Made by a program: the position numbers and the translations under genes
Assembly (NCBI GenBank): GCA_008123405.1
Contig: VSSA01000004.1
Location: 279,852-343,851, forward strand
Length of the DNA stretch: 64,000 nucleotides
Direction: 5' to 3'
From: Nocardioides sp. BGMRC 2183
GTDB taxonomy: Bacteria > Actinomycetota > Actinomycetes > Propionibacteriales > Nocardioidaceae
Shown: positions 54,603-63,913 of the stretch, one piece after another
How positions within the stretch are numbered: the stretch's first letter is position 1
How the letters are laid out: each line of letters begins with the position of its first letter
The notes under the pieces: generated by a model
Database searches by the model: none
Told to the model about the DNA's origin: nothing
What the model saw: the letters and a program-made list of their open reading frames with translations, nothing else

Positions 54603-57158
54603 ATGAGGCGTCCGTCAGCGGCGCTCGGGGCCGGAACAATCGCAGCACTGGTGCTCACCCTGGTGCCCGGCGCACTGCTGGCGACGGGTCCCGTCGCAGC
54701 CGCGGCCGCGCCCGACCGGGGCAAGCCGCGCACCGGAACCGTCGTGGTCACCGTCAAAGCCCCGGCCGGCGTGCCGGGCGTGGTGCGCCTGCGGTCGGGC
54801 GCGAAGGTCCGCGTGGTGGCGAAGAAGCCCGCCGGCACCACCACCCGGGTGAAGCTGCGGCTCCCGCGGGGTCGGTGGACCGTCAGCGCCGCGCAGCTGG
54901 TCGATGACTCCCGCCTCTACACCGCGTCGGTGAGCCGCAAGCGCTTGCGGGTCAATCCAGCGAGGAAGACCGCGCTCACCGTCACCTACCGACGTGCGCC
55001 TTCGGTCACCGGGCTCCAGGTGGAGCGGGTCGAGCCCACCGTCGTCGGGCTGCGGTGGACCGCCCCGGCCGGCCGCGCTGCGTCGTACCAGGTCCGCCGG
55101 GCGAGCGGTGCACAACCACCGGCCGGCGTCAGCGGCGGCACCGCGGTCCCGGTCACCGGCGCCACCGCGCTCGACGACGACCTCGACCCCGGTACGACGT
55201 ACGCGTTCTCGGTCTTCGCCCGCCAGGGCAAGGGGCGGTGGGTCGGTCCGGTCTCGACCACGGTGACCACCCCGACCGGTGGCGCGGGCACCGAGCAGGC
55301 CTCGACGGTGACCAACCCGGCCACGGTGACCGTCACCGACCCCGCGGCCGTCCGCCCCACCGTGGTCGCCGGCGGCGTGCAGACCACCGTCCCCGCCGGC
55401 GTCACCCCCGTGCTCGGGCAACCGTGGATCCTGCCGCCGGACACCGGGATCCCCACCGGCTACCTCGGCACGGTGGTCGCCGTGGCGGCCGACGGCAGAT
55501 CGGTGACGCTGGCCGCCGCCGGACTCGCGGACGTCTTCGACTACGCCGACCTGAGCGTCCCCGACCTGGGGGAGCAGGCGGGCACCATCTCCGGCCGACG
55601 GCTGCACGGGCGGGGCGCCGGTGCCCAGGCGGTGATCGCCTGTGGCGGTCAGCTGAGCGAGAAGTACACCATCGACCCCACCTTCGACCCTTACGGTCGT
55701 TTCTCAGCGAAGTTGGCCAAGTACCGGATCTTCGGCAAGTCGATCCCGAAGGGTGTCAGCTTCGACGCCGAGGTCGGGGTGGACCTTGGCGTGGCGGCGA
55801 CCGCGAAGGTCACCGCGGGCGCCTCCTGCCAGATCGACATTGCGAAGATCACCATCCCGTTCGCGATCGGGCCGGTGCCGATGCTTTATGTGCTGCAGCC
55901 GACCATCGGCGGCAGCGTCAACGGCAGCTTCGATGTCAGCGGACTCGGGTTCTCCGCCCGCCTCGGTGCCGAGTTCGACGGCTACCTCGGGATCGGCGAC
56001 GACGAGCTCGACGGCACCCTGATCGCCGACGGCGACCTCAGCGAGCCGGAGGTGACCGACGTCAGCGGATCGCTCTCCCTGACCGCCGGAATGAGTGCCA
56101 CGCTCGGCGTCGGCAGCGGCAATCCGAAGGCGGGCGCGGTGATCGGCCTCAGCGCCACCCTGAATCCGCTGGACCTCTCGGCGTCGCCCTACCTCGGCGG
56201 TGGCACGTGTCTGGAGATCAGCGCGGCCCGGACTGCCAGCATCACGGTCGAAGCCAAAGCGTGGTTGGGCAACTGGGACTACTCCCGTTCGGTGCCCGTG
56301 CCCGGTCTCGACGAGGTCGTCCTCGACTACGGCGGGAGCCCGTGGCGGGTGCCGTCGGGCTGCGGGGGGCCTGCGGAGTACCGCATCGCGGAGGGCACCC
56401 TGGGCGTGGACTGGACGTGGTCGGCCTCGTGCGCCAACGACCAAGGATCCTGCGACGACGGTCCCGACTACACCTCCTCGTTCACCTCGAGCGAGTCCAG
56501 CTCGGCGCGCCTGCACGTGGCGACGCCAGGCGAGTGGGGCACGCAGTACGACGACTACCCGACGTACCTCACCGCGCCGATGGCGTTCGACTCGTGGAGC
56601 TTCGACGCCACCAAGACCTGGCGCCAGTCCGGGTGGGGCTGCAGCTGGACCTCCACCGACGAGACCACGGGTCCGGTGGAGTTCGGCGGCGCCTACTGGC
56701 AGACCGGTGCGCAGGTCCTTCCGGGCGCCGGAGTTCCGGACGTCGCGTTGGAGGACTACTACTACTGGGAGGAAGACCCGGGGGAGTGGTCGTCCGCCTG
56801 GTGGGGCTCGCTGGGAGCTTGGGACACCGACTTCTCCAACGAGTATCCACGGATCCCCGTACGTTCCTCGTGGGTCAGCGGGGGTGACTGCGAGGGCTCG
56901 AGCAGCGACGAGTGGGACCACAACCTGGAGTGGCTCGCCCCCGGTTACCTGTGGAGCTGGCCGGAGGAGGCGCGCCGCGCCTCCCGGACGTCGGAGGCCA
57001 CCGAGCTCGAGGGCTGCACCGACGAGCTGTGCCGCTGGCGGGTCGATGGCTCCGACACCTATCAGTACCGCTCCGACTACGACGACTACGGTTACCAGGG
57101 CTCCGGGTCGGCGACCGTCACCTGGTCGTACGTGATCGAACGGCGGGCCTTGGAGTAG
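54603..57158 (+). CDS. large secreted protein with fibronectin type III domain
   Basis: 851 residues. Signal peptide: MRRPSAALGAGTIAALVLTL and the following segment ending AAAA (about residue 37). Residues about 40-130 are a beta domain rich in Lys/Arg, 130-225 an FN3 domain (SVTGLQVERVEPTVVGLRWTAPAGRAASYQVRRASG, ending YAFSVFARQGKGRWVGPVST), then a Thr/Val-rich linker and a long beta-rich C-terminal part (about 270-850) rich in Gly/Ser, Trp and Tyr, without recognised catalytic motifs. Probably a cell-surface or matrix protein. No sortase or anchor signal is seen at the C terminus. Confidence 0.78.
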   Translation: MRRPSAALGAGTIAALVLTLVPGALLATGPVAAAAAPDRGKPRTGTVVVTVKAPAGVPGVVRLRSGAKVRVVAKKPAGTTTRVKLRLPRGRWTVSAAQLVDDSRLYTASVSRKRLRVNPARKTALTVTYRRAPSVTGLQVERVEPTVVGLRWTAPAGRAASYQVRRASGAQPPAGVSGGTAVPVTGATALDDDLDPGTTYAFSVFARQGKGRWVGPVSTTVTTPTGGAGTEQASTVTNPATVTVTDPAAVRPTVVAGGVQTTVPAGVTPVLGQPWILPPDTGIPTGYLGTVVAVAADGRSVTLAAAGLADVFDYADLSVPDLGEQAGTISGRRLHGRGAGAQAVIACGGQLSEKYTIDPTFDPYGRFSAKLAKYRIFGKSIPKGVSFDAEVGVDLGVAATAKVTAGASCQIDIAKITIPFAIGPVPMLYVLQPTIGGSVNGSFDVSGLGFSARLGAEFDGYLGIGDDELDGTLIADGDLSEPEVTDVSGSLSLTAGMSATLGVGSGNPKAGAVIGLSATLNPLDLSASPYLGGGTCLEISAARTASITVEAKAWLGNWDYSRSVPVPGLDEVVLDYGGSPWRVPSGCGGPAEYRIAEGTLGVDWTWSASCANDQGSCDDGPDYTSSFTSSESSSARLHVATPGEWGTQYDDYPTYLTAPMAFDSWSFDATKTWRQSGWGCSWTSTDETTGPVEFGGAYWQTGAQVLPGAGVPDVALEDYYYWEEDPGEWSSAWWGSLGAWDTDFSNEYPRIPVRSSWVSGGDCEGSSSDEWDHNLEWLAPGYLWSWPEEARRASRTSEATELEGCTDELCRWRVDGSDTYQYRSDYDDYGYQGSGSATVTWSYVIERRALE

Positions 57159-57326
57159 CTAGCGTCGCATGTCGGAAATCATTGAACGGTTGGCGCACCG
57201 GTGGCACGCACCTCGCTGCGTTGAGCCGCGCTCGGAAGACACCCGATATACCGTCGCACGGCCGCCTTGCGATGCACGCACCACCAGCACGCCAACCGTC
57301 CAAGCATTTCCGCCACACGCCACTAG
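57159..57326. repeat. 168-bp element forming one long imperfect hairpin, CTAG at both ends
   Basis: The first 62 nt match the reverse complement of the last 62 nt at about 43 positions without any gap. Both ends are CTAG. Most differences are C/T or A/G pairs that become G-U wobbles in RNA made from the minus strand, leaving about 57 of 62 positions paired there. It lies directly after the 3' end of the minus-strand methyltransferase gene. No convincing ORF is present in it. Nothing is seen between 57327 and 57343. Confidence 0.72.
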
Positions 57327-57343
57327 GACCCGCCCTCAACCCG

Positions 57344-58441
57344 TCAGGGTCGCGCTTCGTAGACGTTGTTGAACGGGGTCTCGGCGACCCGGCGGAACCG
57401 GGTGAACCCGGCGTCGGTGATGACCTGGTGGATCGCCGCCTCGCCCGCCTGCGCCCCGAGTGCGTAGCCGCCGTTCTGCGACACCGCGTTCGGCACGCAG
57501 AGGTAGGTCGAGAAGCCGTAGTAGACCCTGCCCACCGGGTTCAGGTTCGACGCCACGGTGTCACCGGCCGCCGGCTCGACGATCATCCAGGTGCCGTCGG
57601 CGGCGAGGGCCTGGCGGACCTGGCGTGCAGCGGTGAGCGGATCGCCCATGTCGTGCAGGCAGTCGAACGTCGTGACCAGGTCCAGCTCGCGGTCGGAGAG
57701 CTCCTGCGCGCTGGCCACCTGGAACCGCACCCGATCGCCGACGCCGGCCTCCTCGGCCCGCTGTCGGGCAGCCTCGATCGAGCCGGCGTGGTAGTCGGAT
57801 CCCACGAAGCTGCTCGCCGGGAACGCCTCGGCCATCAGCAGGGTCGACGCACCGTGCCCGCAGCCGAGGTCGGCGACGCTGGCACCGGTGCGCAGCTTGG
57901 CCTCCACCCCGTCCAGGGCCGGGAGCCACTCGGCGAGCAGGTGCATCAGGTAGCCCGGCCGGAAGAACCGTTCGCAGCCGGTGAAGACGTCGCTGTCGTG
58001 CTCGCCCCAGCCGAAACCGGCGCCGGTCCGGAACGACTCCTCGATGCGGGGCTGGGCCTTGAGCGCGCCAAGTGCCAGCTCGAAGGCGCCGGGCAGGAAG
58101 ACCGGGCCGCTCGGGTCGGTCAGCGCGAACGCCTGCTCCGGCGTCATCGAGTACGTCGACGCAGCGGCGTCGTACTCGACGTACCCGCCGGCCGCCTGAC
58201 CGCGCAGCCATTCGTCGACGTGCCGCGGGTCGGTGCCGGTGGCGGCGGCGAGCGAACGGGCGTCACCGGGCTGCTGCGCGAGGGCACGGTAGAGCCCGAG
58301 GCGCTCGCCGAGCACGACGTTGCCGGCGGCCATGGTCGCGCCGAGGTCGCCGACGAACCTGCCGACGAACGCCATCAGGGTGTCCATGTCGACAGCGGGC
58401 GTCGCGGTGGTCTCCTCGGCGGAGTGATCGATGGTGGTCAT
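57344..58441 (-). CDS. SAM-dependent methyltransferase (Rv2258c-like)
   Basis: 365 residues from the ATG at 58441 (GAGGGA 7 nt upstream). Residues 1-120 form a winged-helix/dimerisation domain (ATMAAGNVVLGERLGLYRALAQQ, GTDPRHVDEWLRGQAAGGYV), and 180-365 the methyltransferase fold with SAM motif VADLGCGHGASTLLMAEAFP (about 188-207), FVGSDYHAGSIEAARQRA and DLVTTFDCLHDMGDP. The two-domain layout is that of mycobacterial Rv2258c-type methyltransferases; the substrate is unknown. It is divergent from a hydrolase-glycosyltransferase gene. Confidence 0.87.
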   Translation of the reverse strand: MTTIDHSAEETTATPAVDMDTLMAFVGRFVGDLGATMAAGNVVLGERLGLYRALAQQPGDARSLAAATGTDPRHVDEWLRGQAAGGYVEYDAAASTYSMTPEQAFALTDPSGPVFLPGAFELALGALKAQPRIEESFRTGAGFGWGEHDSDVFTGCERFFRPGYLMHLLAEWLPALDGVEAKLRTGASVADLGCGHGASTLLMAEAFPASSFVGSDYHAGSIEAARQRAEEAGVGDRVRFQVASAQELSDRELDLVTTFDCLHDMGDPLTAARQVRQALAADGTWMIVEPAAGDTVASNLNPVGRVYYGFSTYLCVPNAVSQNGGYALGAQAGEAAIHQVITDAGFTRFRRVAETPFNNVYEARP

Positions 58442-58555
58442 CAGGGTCTCCCTCAATCGGGCATCCGGGTGGATGCTGGTGGGAGGAACGGTGACCGGCG
58501 CCGGTTGCAGATCGATTGCAACGGCGCTGCAACCGTCGGGCCGAGAGTGGGAGCC

Positions 58556-60727
58556 ATGCGAGCCAGAGAACCGGACCGTCAGGGACATCTGCTCCGCGGT
58601 GCCGTCCGGATCGGGTTCGAGACGTTCAACGACGCGGCCGCGGAGAACACGACGGTGCTCTTCGCTCCGATCGACCCGATCGTGCACAGCCGAGCCTGGA
58701 AGGCGCAGGTGCCCTACCTGGCGCAGCACTTCCAGGTGGTGACCATCGACCCGCGCGGCAACGGCCGCTCCGACCGTCCCACCGACCCGGGCGAGTACCA
58801 CGACGCGAAGTTCGTCGGCGACATCATCGCGGTGATGGACCACCTGAGCATCGACCGCGCGGTGCTGGTGGGGATCTGCATCAGCGCCTGGCACGCGCTG
58901 CTGGCCGCCGCGCTCCACCCCGAGCGGGTGCTGGGCGTGGCGGCCGTGGCGCCGTGGATCAGGGACGCCATCCCCCCGCTGCCCGAACGGCTCGCGGCGG
59001 TCGACCGCTTCGAGGAGCAGCTCGACTCCTACGACGGCTGGTTCCGGATGAACCGTCACTTCTGGCGCGATCACTGGCCGAGCTATGCGGAGTTCTTCTT
59101 CTCCCAGATGCTGCCCGAGCCGCACTCGACCAAGCAGACCGAGGACGTCGTCGGCTTCGCCTGCGAGACCGACGCCTCGTGCATGCTCGCCGAGCACCGC
59201 AGCACACGCTGGACCGACGACCCGGACGAGGCGGCGTCACTGCTGCGCGGCATCACCCGGCCGGTGCTGGTGATCCAGGGGACCGAGGACCGCTGCCAGC
59301 CGCAGGCCCGGATGCAACGGCTGGCCGACCTGACCGGGGCCGAGCACCTGGTCCTCGAAGGGTCCGGCCACCTGCCGATGGCCCGCCACCCAGTGCCCGT
59401 GAACCGCGCCCTCAAGCGCTTTGTGGACCGGGTCGGCGGTGGGACATCAAGGGTTGAATCTGCTTTTCGGGCCCGTCGAGTTGGCGGTTCGGGCCCGTCG
59501 AGTCTGCAGTTCGGGGCGGCCGTACGGCGGCATCCCCGGGCTCTCTACCTCAGCTCGCCGATCGGTCTCGGTCATGTCCGCCGCGACCTGGCGATCGCCG
59601 ATGCGATGCGGGAGCTGCGTCCCGAGGTCGAGGTGCAGTGGCTGACCCAGTCGCCGGTCGCCGAGTTCCTCGAGCAACGGGGCGAGGTGGTGCACCCGGC
59701 CTCCCGACTGTTGGCCAATGAGTCCGGCCATGTCGAAGCGGAGTCCGGCGAGCACGACCTGCACGCCTTCGAGGCGCTGCGCCGGATGGACGAGATCCAG
59801 GTGAACAACTTCATGGTGCTCGACGACCTCGTCGAGCGCGAGAGGTTCGACCTGTGGGTCGGCGACGAGGCGTGGGAGCTGGACCACTTCCTGCACGAGA
59901 ACCCGGGGCTCAAGCGGGCTCCGTTCGTCTGGATGACCGACTTCGTCGGCTGGGTGCCGATGCCCGATGGCGGTGAACGCGAGGCGCTGTTGACCGCCGA
60001 CTACAACGCCGAGATGGTCGAGCACGTCGCACACCTGCCCACGATGCGCGACCGATCGATCTTCGTCGGTGACCCGGCGGACGTGGTCGATCTCCCGCTC
60101 GGCCCCGGTCTGCCCGGCATCCGGGAGTGGACGCAGGCCCACTTCGACTTCTCCGGGTACGTGATGGGGGAGCGCCCCGACCCGACCCGCCGTGCCGAGC
60201 TCCGCCACCGCCTCGGGTACGCCGAGCACGACGTGGTCTGCCTGGTCAGCGTCGGCGGCTCCGGGGTCGGCCGCCACCTGCTGCAACGTGTCCTCGACTC
60301 CTACGAGGAGGCGCGCCGCCGGATCGACGGGCTGCGGATGGTGGCGGTGACCGGGCCGCGGATCGCGCCGGAGACGCTGGACGTTCCGAACGGGGTGGAG
60401 GTGCACGGCCTCCTGATGGACCTGAACCTGCACCATGCCGCCTGCGACGTGGCGATCGTGCAGGGCGGCCTGGGCACCACGATGGAGCTCACCGCCGCCG
60501 GTCGGCCCTTCCTCTACTTCCCGCTCGGTCACCACTTCGAGCAGCAGGTGCACGTGCGGCACCGCCTCGACCGGCACCGCGCCGGCCGGCCGCTGGACTA
60601 CCGACGCGCCGATCCCAGCCTGATCGCCGACGAGCTGGCCGCTGCATTGGCGGCGCCGACGAACTACCTGCCGGTGCCCGACGACGGCGCGGAGCGTGCC
60701 GCCCGGTTGGTGTTGGACCTGTTGTGA
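58556..60727 (+). CDS. alpha/beta hydrolase-glycosyltransferase fusion
   Basis: 723 residues. Residues about 1-297 are an alpha/beta hydrolase (VVTIDPRGNGRSDRP; acid in QGTEDRCQP; His in GSGHLPMARHP). The nucleophile-elbow position reads GICIS (Cys about residue 108), so Ser is replaced by Cys. Residues about 325-723 are a GT-B glycosyltransferase (ALYLSSPIGLGHVRRDLAIADAM, then VAIVQGGLGTTMELTAAGRPFLYFPLGHHFEQQ), like MurG or UGT. The linker (about 298-322) is encoded by three 22-bp repeat units that are intergenic elsewhere in this window. The in-frame stretch upstream of 58556 is not coding. Confidence 0.8.
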   Translation: MRAREPDRQGHLLRGAVRIGFETFNDAAAENTTVLFAPIDPIVHSRAWKAQVPYLAQHFQVVTIDPRGNGRSDRPTDPGEYHDAKFVGDIIAVMDHLSIDRAVLVGICISAWHALLAAALHPERVLGVAAVAPWIRDAIPPLPERLAAVDRFEEQLDSYDGWFRMNRHFWRDHWPSYAEFFFSQMLPEPHSTKQTEDVVGFACETDASCMLAEHRSTRWTDDPDEAASLLRGITRPVLVIQGTEDRCQPQARMQRLADLTGAEHLVLEGSGHLPMARHPVPVNRALKRFVDRVGGGTSRVESAFRARRVGGSGPSSLQFGAAVRRHPRALYLSSPIGLGHVRRDLAIADAMRELRPEVEVQWLTQSPVAEFLEQRGEVVHPASRLLANESGHVEAESGEHDLHAFEALRRMDEIQVNNFMVLDDLVERERFDLWVGDEAWELDHFLHENPGLKRAPFVWMTDFVGWVPMPDGGEREALLTADYNAEMVEHVAHLPTMRDRSIFVGDPADVVDLPLGPGLPGIREWTQAHFDFSGYVMGERPDPTRRAELRHRLGYAEHDVVCLVSVGGSGVGRHLLQRVLDSYEEARRRIDGLRMVAVTGPRIAPETLDVPNGVEVHGLLMDLNLHHAACDVAIVQGGLGTTMELTAAGRPFLYFPLGHHFEQQVHVRHRLDRHRAGRPLDYRRADPSLIADELAAALAAPTNYLPVPDDGAERAARLVLDLL
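59453..59518. repeat. 22-bp tandem repeat, three units, family B, copy 2
   Basis: Units 59453-59474, 59475-59496 and 59497-59518, each 22 bp, with middle unit core GAGTTGGCGGTTCGGGCCC. Unit length, copy number and sequence match the family B copy at 16197-16262. Here it is read through in frame. Confidence 0.82.
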
Positions 60728-60745
60728 AGCCGGGCAGGTGGCGGC

Positions 60746-63700
60746 TCACGACCTCGTTCCGTCGTCGATCCTGGCCCGGACCGAGGCCCACGTGGCGGAG
60801 GTCGCCTGCCGCAGTGCGTCCAGTGAGGTGCCGGCCAGCAGGTAGGCGTCCGCCCCGATCACCCAGGCCTGGCCGGGAGGACAATCGACCGCCTCCAAGT
60901 CGGCGCGGACCCGGGCGAGCTCTGCGGGTGCCTCGGTGGCCGCAGCCACCACCGAGCGGCACACCAGCTCGCCCACGGCCGGCATCGTGGGATCGGCCGC
61001 GGCCAGCCCACGGGCCGCCACAGCGGCGGCTTCGTCGCGCTCGCCGGTCTCCAGGAGAGTCGCCGCGAGGAGCCCGGCCGCGGTGGCGAACCACCACGGG
61101 TGTGCAGGGGAGGTAGCTGCCAGAGCCTCGTGGCCTCGGGACCGGGCCGTGGCGAGGTCGCCGGCGAGGCGGGCGAACCAGGCGTCGTACGCCTGCATGT
61201 AGCCGGCGTAGGCCCCGTAGCCGCTGCGCCGGTTGATCTCCTGTGCCGCTGCGATCGCGGCGTGGGCGTCGTCCCACCTGTCATCGGCGGCCGCCACGAA
61301 GGCGGACTCGAAGACCACCCACTGCAGCAGCCATTGGTCGTCGTGGGAGCGCACCAGCGGCTCCAGCTCCTCGACCACCTCACCCAGTCGTACCGCATCG
61401 CCGAGGTGGAAGAGGACTGTCTTCAGGCCGTCCAGCGCCACGATCAGCGCTTCCTCCGAGCGTGCCGAACGGGCCCGGGCAACACCGTGCTCGGCCTGCG
61501 CCAGGGCGGTCCGCAGATGCAGTCGCCCGGCTTCCAGGATGACCTGGCGGCCAGTGAAGTCGGCCTCAGCACGCCGGTCGCCGAGGTCGGCCGCCAGCGC
61601 CAGGCCCGCCGCCAGCGGCGCGGTCAGCTCTTCGGGCGACAGCCGCAACGCGACGGCAGCGTCACCGCCGCGGGCACGGAGCGCCACCATCTCCAGTCGC
61701 CGGTCGCCGTCAGCGCGGGCCAGTTCGAGGGCGGCGTCGACGTCGGCGAGCGTTCGCTCGTAGCGGGCCTGCGCATCGAAGGCTGCGGCCCGGGCGAGCA
61801 GGGCACGGGCCCGGGTGGAGTCGGGAGCTCGGGAGCCGAGGGACCGGTCGAGCAGCCCGATCGCGTCCTCGACGGCGGCACGCCGTAGGGCGGCCTCGCC
61901 CGCGAGCAGCCAACCGAGCGCTGCCCGTGGCTCGTCACCTGCGGCATGGGCGTGCTCAGCCATCACCTCCGGCTGGTGCGCGGTCAGATCGGCGGCACGA
62001 CGATGACACGCGGCGGCCAGCGCCGGTGGGAGCGCGTCGTACACGCAGAGTTGGAGCAGGTCGTTGGCGAACTCGTACTGTGCACCGCTGCGGGCCAGCA
62101 GCCGCATCCGGACCAGCTCCTCGCAGGCGCGGGTGGTGGCGAGCTCGGAGACCTCCGCCAAGGCGGCGAGCAGGCGTGGGTCGAGTCGACGTCGCAGCAC
62201 CGACGCCGCCTCGATCACCTGGCGGGCGGTGGTGTCGAGGCGGTCGACCCGCGCCAGTACGGCGGTGGTCAGTGAGGCCGGCACGCCGGTCTCCCCGTGG
62301 GAGAGGGCACGCAGCGACTCGACCACGCTCAGCGCGTGCCCGGCGGTCCGCGACATCACCTGGTCCGCGTGGGTGGCCAGGCCGGCGCGGGCAGCGAGCG
62401 CGTCCACCGCCGAGCGCGGCAGCGGCCCCAGCGGCAGCAGGGTGGCGCGGTCGTGCAGGCGAGCGAGGTTGTGGTTCTCCTCGGCGCGCACCGTCGCCAC
62501 CAGCAGCACGTGCGCTTCGGAGAGGCGGGTGGCCAGATAACCGAGGAGGTCGACGGTGGCGGACCCCGCATCCTGCAGGTCGTCGATGCCGACCAGCACT
62601 GGCTGACCGAGGGAGAGTCGCTGCACCATGACCGCCACGGCCTCGTAGATCTGGCGGCGCTGTTGCTCTGCCTCGACGGCGAGGCCGGTCGCGGAGCCGA
62701 TCACCGGCGCGAGGTCCGGGAGCAGGGAGAGCCAGGCGGCCTCGTGGCCGCCGACCAGCCGGGCGAGGTCGGACGGCGAGGCGGCCATCAGCACGGGGTG
62801 CAGGGCGTCTACGAAGGGTTGAAGGAAGAGGGACCGTTCGACCGGGTGGCATCGTCCGACCAGGACGAGCCCTCCGGTGCCGCGTGCGAGGTCGCCGACG
62901 GCCTCCAACAGTCGGGTCTTGCCGATCCCGGCCTCACCCTCGACCAGCACCAGCCTGCTCGCGGCGCTCTCGGCCACCCCGACCCAGGACCGTTCCACCA
63001 GGGCCAGCTCGGTGCCACGCCCCACCAAGGAGGAGCCAGCAGCCCGGGGTGGATGAACGGCCTCTGGCTGGGGCTCCTGCTCGCGCAGCACGGAGACATG
63101 GAGTGCGACCGTCTCCCGGTTCGGTGTCGTGCCGAGCTCCTCGCGCAGCCGTGTGGCCAGTTCGTCGTAGGTGGCCAGTGCGGCGCTCGGCCGACCGTCG
63201 GCGACCAGCGCGCGCATCCGGTCGCGGACCGCCTGCTCGTCGAACGGATCGGCGGCGATGCCACAGCCCGCGACGGCCGCAGCCTCGGTGGCATCGAGCG
63301 ACACCAGCGATGCGGCCAGCCGATGCCGCGCGCGTCGGCGCAGGTCGTCGGCCTCCCGACGTACGTCGTGCACCCACGGCGCGTCGTCCTCGTCCACCAG
63401 CGCTGGCTGGTCACCGAGGAGAGCGAGGGCGGCCCGTGCTGCGGCGACGGCGAGCAGCCGCTCTCCGGCAGCCTCCCTGCTCCCGGCCTCGCCGATCAGC
63501 AGGTTCGCCTCGTCGAGGTCGACAGTCCAGGAGCCGTCGGCTGCCAGGCTGTAGGCGCCCCCGGCCCCACTCAACACCCCCGATCCCGATCCCGATCCCA
63601 GGATTCGCCGGGTCCTGCTGATCAGTGTGGCGACGTTGGCTGCGGGGTCCGCGGGAGGGGAGTCCTGCCAGAGCGTGTCGACGATCCGGTCCAACGACAC

Positions 63701-63832
63701 TGGAGCCCCCCGAGCCGATGCCAACAGCGCCAGCAGGGTCCGCCCCTTGCGTGAGCCGAGATCCCTGCCCCGCAGCGTGTGGTCCGCGAGGTCGATCGTG
63801 AGCGCGGAGGCGAGTCGGATGCGCACTGCCAT
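60746..63832 (-). CDS. SARP/BTAD-type transcriptional regulator with AAA and TPR domains
   Basis: 1028 residues. Order: winged-helix DNA-binding domain (about 8-90; LGSRKGRTLLALLASARGAPVSLDRIVDTLWQDSPPADPAANVATLISRTRRIL), BTAD (about 105-245), linker, AAA/STAND ATPase with Walker A VEGEAGIGKT (about 302) and sensor LVGIDDLQDAG, then a long helical TPR-like region. Large SARPs of the AfsR type control secondary metabolism or morphological genes. No biosynthetic cluster is visible in the window, though the hydrolase-glycosyltransferase is convergent to it. GGAGGAG stands 3 nt before the ATG. Confidence 0.87.
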   Translation of the reverse strand: MAVRIRLASALTIDLADHTLRGRDLGSRKGRTLLALLASARGAPVSLDRIVDTLWQDSPPADPAANVATLISRTRRILGSGSGSGVLSGAGGAYSLAADGSWTVDLDEANLLIGEAGSREAAGERLLAVAAARAALALLGDQPALVDEDDAPWVHDVRREADDLRRRARHRLAASLVSLDATEAAAVAGCGIAADPFDEQAVRDRMRALVADGRPSAALATYDELATRLREELGTTPNRETVALHVSVLREQEPQPEAVHPPRAAGSSLVGRGTELALVERSWVGVAESAASRLVLVEGEAGIGKTRLLEAVGDLARGTGGLVLVGRCHPVERSLFLQPFVDALHPVLMAASPSDLARLVGGHEAAWLSLLPDLAPVIGSATGLAVEAEQQRRQIYEAVAVMVQRLSLGQPVLVGIDDLQDAGSATVDLLGYLATRLSEAHVLLVATVRAEENHNLARLHDRATLLPLGPLPRSAVDALAARAGLATHADQVMSRTAGHALSVVESLRALSHGETGVPASLTTAVLARVDRLDTTARQVIEAASVLRRRLDPRLLAALAEVSELATTRACEELVRMRLLARSGAQYEFANDLLQLCVYDALPPALAAACHRRAADLTAHQPEVMAEHAHAAGDEPRAALGWLLAGEAALRRAAVEDAIGLLDRSLGSRAPDSTRARALLARAAAFDAQARYERTLADVDAALELARADGDRRLEMVALRARGGDAAVALRLSPEELTAPLAAGLALAADLGDRRAEADFTGRQVILEAGRLHLRTALAQAEHGVARARSARSEEALIVALDGLKTVLFHLGDAVRLGEVVEELEPLVRSHDDQWLLQWVVFESAFVAAADDRWDDAHAAIAAAQEINRRSGYGAYAGYMQAYDAWFARLAGDLATARSRGHEALAATSPAHPWWFATAAGLLAATLLETGERDEAAAVAARGLAAADPTMPAVGELVCRSVVAAATEAPAELARVRADLEAVDCPPGQAWVIGADAYLLAGTSLDALRQATSATWASVRARIDDGTRS

Positions 63833-63913
63833 CGCTCCTCCTCCCGGGGCGTTCCATGCTGCACCGCCGCGCGAGCGTCGTACAGGCCCACCTGCCCTTT
63901 GAGGTTCCGCGGC

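Noticed and set aside
53399-54907. 502-codon frame overlapping zwf
   Set aside because: Arg-rich shadow in another frame of zwf.
57169-57372. 67-codon ORF within the 168-bp hairpin
   Set aside because: It spans the two arms of an inverted repeat and has no ribosome site; open frames of this size occur by chance here.
56912-58555. Upstream part of the 1271-codon plus-strand frame ending at 60727
   Set aside because: It crosses the 3' end of the secreted FN3 gene, the hairpin element and the methyltransferase in antisense; the coding part begins at ATG 58556 with the hydrolase fold.
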